Assembly: GCA_045634005.1 (NCBI GenBank)
Contig: JAZQZL010000036.1
Span: forward strand, 1-15,732
Reading direction: 5' to 3'
Length of the DNA stretch: 15,732 nucleotides
Source of the DNA: Flemingiibacterium sp045634005
GTDB taxonomy: Bacteria > Bacillota > Clostridia > Oscillospirales > CAG-272
The translations under genes and the position numbers were made by a program. Shown here in pieces: positions 13,649 to 15,732 of the stretch (position 1 is the stretch's first letter; every line of letters begins with the position of its first letter). The notes beneath the pieces were generated by a model. It was not told the origin of the DNA. It ran no database searches and worked only from the letters and a program-made list of their open reading frames with translations.

Positions 13649-14215
13649 ATGCCGCCAAAGGTAAAGGTAACAAAAGAGGACATAATAAAAACAGCCGTCG
13701 AGCTTGTAAGACAAAGCGGTGCAGATGCGCTTAACGCCAGAAGTGTTGCCGCGGCGCTCGAATGCTCAACACAGCCGATATTCTCGAATTTTGCGACGAT
13801 GGACGAGCTTCGCTTCGCCGTTATCAAGGCGGCGGACACGATGTGTGGCGACTACATAAGCCGCGAGGTCGCGGGTGGAAAATATCCGCCGTACAAAGCG
13901 AGCGGCATGGCGTACATCCGCTTTGCCAAAGAGGAGAAGGAGCTATTTAAGCTTCTCTATATGCGCGACCGCTCGGTGGCAGAGGTAGAGGCAAGCGCAG
14001 GGGACAAGCTTACAGAGCAAATGGAGAGCAGGGTGCACGATAATACGGGACTTGTCGGCGACGATACGAAGCTCTTTCATCTCGAAATGTGGGTGGTAGT
14101 GCACGGAATCGCGTCGATGCTTGCTACAGGCTTTATTGAACTCGATTGGGAGCTTATCAGCAAGATGCTGACAGACACGTATATGGGACTGAAAAAGCAG
14201 TACGGGGTGGAATGA
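13649..14215 (+). CDS. TetR/AcrR family transcriptional regulator
   Basis: From the ATG at 13649 the protein has 188 residues. An upstream TTG frame from 13628 is rejected because GGAGGG lies 5 bases before this ATG and the upstream codons overlap the operator. Residues 8-52 form the TetR DNA-binding domain, with helix-turn-helix LNARSVAAALECSTQPIFSNF (28-48). The C-terminal ligand and dimer domain includes LEMWVVVHGIASMLATGF (145-162), matching the WHG-type TetR C-terminal family. It is the first gene of an operon with an ABC exporter starting 4 bases after its stop, so it most likely represses the operon until the exported compound binds. The ligand is unknown. Confidence 0.92.
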   Translation: MPPKVKVTKEDIIKTAVELVRQSGADALNARSVAAALECSTQPIFSNFATMDELRFAVIKAADTMCGDYISREVAGGKYPPYKASGMAYIRFAKEEKELFKLLYMRDRSVAEVEASAGDKLTEQMESRVHDNTGLVGDDTKLFHLEMWVVVHGIASMLATGFIELDWELISKMLTDTYMGLKKQYGVE

Positions 14216-14219
14216 TATT

Positions 14220-14948
14220 ATGAAGGCAATTAAAATTGATGGCTTAACTAAAAAATATAAGGACGTTGTTGCTGTAGATTCTCTTGAGCTTACCGTAGAG
14301 GTGGGTGAGCTTTTCGCGCTTCTCGGTATCAACGGCGCAGGCAAGACCACGACGATAAAAATGCTGTCCTGCCTTACCGAACCGACGTCGGGGGATGCTT
14401 TCCTGATGGGACACAGCGTAAGACATGAGGCTGCGGCGGTAAAATCGCTTATCGCGGTGTCGCCGCAGGAAACAGCTGTCGCGCCCGGACTTTCTGTGCG
14501 CGAAAATTTAGAGCTTATATGCGGTGCATACGGCTTTTCGAAGGATAAGCGTCAGGCGAAGACAGAGGAGATTGTCGAGCTTCTTTCACTCGGCAGCGTG
14601 ATAGACAAAAGAGCAGGCAAGCTATCTGGTGGCTGGCAGCGCAGGCTCAGCATCGCGATGGCGCTCATCAGCGAGCCGCAGATACTTTTTCTTGATGAGC
14701 CGACGCTCGGCCTTGACGTTATCGCGCGAAGCGAGCTGTGGGATATTATCCGCGCGCTCAAGGGCAAGGTTACGGTAATACTGACCACGCACTATATGGA
14801 GGAGGCGGAGGCGCTCTCTGACCGTATAGCTATTATGAAGGACGGACGGCTTCTCATCTGCGACAGCGCGGAGAATATTAAAACTGTGGCAGGATGCGAT
14901 AATTTTGAAGAAGCGTTCGTGCGCATCGTTAAGGAGAGTGTAAAATGA
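14220..14948 (+). CDS. ABC transporter ATP-binding protein
   Basis: The 242-residue protein is a complete ABC ATPase: Walker A GINGAGKTT (36-44), Q-loop Gln83, signature LSGGW (135-139), Walker B ILFLDE (155-160), D-loop GLD (164-166) and switch His191. It belongs to the subclass that drives ABC-2 type exporters for drugs, antibiotics or lipids. The signature LSGGW in place of the more usual LSGGQ or LSGGM is a mild variation. It starts 4 bases after the TetR gene and its last 4 bases (ATGA) overlap the permease start, so the three are co-translated. Export of a toxic compound is inferred from TetR control. The substrate is not predictable. Confidence 0.94.
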   Translation: MKAIKIDGLTKKYKDVVAVDSLELTVEVGELFALLGINGAGKTTTIKMLSCLTEPTSGDAFLMGHSVRHEAAAVKSLIAVSPQETAVAPGLSVRENLELICGAYGFSKDKRQAKTEEIVELLSLGSVIDKRAGKLSGGWQRRLSIAMALISEPQILFLDEPTLGLDVIARSELWDIIRALKGKVTVILTTHYMEEAEALSDRIAIMKDGRLLICDSAENIKTVAGCDNFEEAFVRIVKESVK

Positions 14949-15676
14949 GAATGCTTACTTTTGCAAACAGAAATACGAAGGAGATCCTTCGCGACCCACT
15001 TAATTTGGCGTTCGGACTTGGATTTCCGCTTGTGCTCATTTTGCTGATGAGCGCAATTCAGGCAAATATCCCGGTGGAGCTTTTTGCTATCGAAAGCCTC
15101 GCTCCCGGAGTTGGCGTTTTCGGGCTTTCGTTTATGTCGCTCTTTTCGGCGACACTTATCGCAAGGGACAGAAAGAGCTCACTTCTCCATCGCCTTTACA
15201 CCACGCCGATGACACCCGTCGATTTTATCCTCGGTTATACTCTGCCGATAATCCCGATCTCCGTGGCGCAGAGCATTATATGCTACGCCGTAGCGGTGAT
15301 CCTTGGTCTTGACGTGACGGTTGGCATACTTTATGCGACCCTATTCGTTATACCGATAAGCGTATTTTTCATCGCGTTAGGACTTCTTTGCGGAAGCGTG
15401 CTAAACGATAAGCAGGTCGGCGGCATCTGCGGCGCACTTTTAACAAATGTGTCGGGCTGGCTTTCGGGCGTGTGGTTTGACTTGAATCTTGTGGGTGGCG
15501 CGTTCAAGAAAATAGCGTACGCGTTGCCGTTCGTGCACGCAGTTGAGCTTGAGCGTGCGGTACTTGGCGGCGACTTTAGTGCGATATTCCCACATATATG
15601 GTGGGTGGTCGGCTATGCGGCGGTGACGCTTATTTTTGCGGTGCTGCTGTTTCTCCGTCAGATGAAAAAACAATAA
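14945..15676 (+). CDS. ABC-2 type transporter permease
   Basis: The 243-residue protein has the six-helix profile of ABC-2 permeases: a cytoplasmic start with NRNTKEILRDPLNL (9-22), a first helix at about 23-42, five more ending in a helix at about 218-237, and a basic tail (RQMKKQ). The LIARDRKSSLLHRLYTTPMTP stretch (71-91) is the conserved cytoplasmic coupling segment of the family. It works as a homodimer with the ATPase encoded just upstream, whose stop overlaps its ATG. The operon seems to end here. A T-rich run at 15702-15719 follows, but I see no convincing stem before it. Confidence 0.9.
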   Translation: MRMLTFANRNTKEILRDPLNLAFGLGFPLVLILLMSAIQANIPVELFAIESLAPGVGVFGLSFMSLFSATLIARDRKSSLLHRLYTTPMTPVDFILGYTLPIIPISVAQSIICYAVAVILGLDVTVGILYATLFVIPISVFFIALGLLCGSVLNDKQVGGICGALLTNVSGWLSGVWFDLNLVGGAFKKIAYALPFVHAVELERAVLGGDFSAIFPHIWWVVGYAAVTLIFAVLLFLRQMKKQ

Positions 15677-15732
15677 GAAAATCGAGGGCGCACGCGGCGG
15701 GTTTTTCATTATTTTTTTTATGTAAAATCTGC

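Noticed and set aside
15678..15719. Possible terminator after the ABC permease
   Set aside because: A T-rich run is present at 15702-15719, but I found no stable stem directly before it.

Overview
The window (about 15.7 kb, roughly half G+C) looks like a piece of the chromosome of an uncultured anaerobic spore-former in class Clostridia, probably a gut Oscillospirales-like lineage. This is inferred from a GerA-type spore germination gene, an oxygen-reducing flavodiiron protein with rubredoxin and ferritin, sigma-A-like promoters, and intergenic repeats of a kind I remember from gut clostridia. I could run no similarity search, so the taxonomy is a reading and not a measurement.

Layout. (1) Bases 1-798, minus strand: the start of a GerA/SpoVAF-type germination protein, preceded by a leaderless Amidase_3 cell-wall hydrolase. 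(2) Bases 861-1610, plus: a TtcA-family tRNA thiolation enzyme. (3) Bases 1729-7912, plus: a tight five-gene operon of glutamine-dependent asparagine synthase, ATP-grasp ligase, aspartate/glutamate racemase, MurE-like Mur ligase and prephenate dehydrogenase. (4) Bases 7913-8269: no gene; a cluster of palindromic repeats with competing stems and a 126-bp MITE-like element. (5) Bases 8270-9304, minus: a degenerate histidine-kinase-like protein behind a consensus promoter. (6) Bases 9383-12715, minus: an oxygen/iron operon in the order flavodiiron-flavin reductase-rubredoxin fusion, ferritin, a small rubredoxin (53 aa), and a ZIP metal transporter. (7) Bases 12879-13538, plus: a divergent Crp/Fnr-family regulator with a perfect 16-bp palindrome in its leader. 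(8) Bases 13649-15676, plus: a TetR regulator, an ABC ATPase and an ABC-2 permease, with an inverted repeat over the promoter -10 box.

The most interesting block is region 3. Racemase plus ATP-grasp ligase plus asparagine synthase plus Mur ligase is the set of activities expected for making, attaching and amidating a D-aspartate (D-isoasparagine) side chain on peptidoglycan. This is known from RacD/Asl/AsnH of enterococci and lactococci, but here it appears as one operon with its own atypical MurE, in a putative clostridium. The MurE-like protein has DNPD where meso-diaminopimelate-adding enzymes have DNPR, which fits a non-DAP stem peptide. Region 6 is a self-contained NAD(P)H-to-oxygen (or NO) reduction module with iron storage and metal import, facing a probable redox regulator across a 163-bp divergent promoter region.
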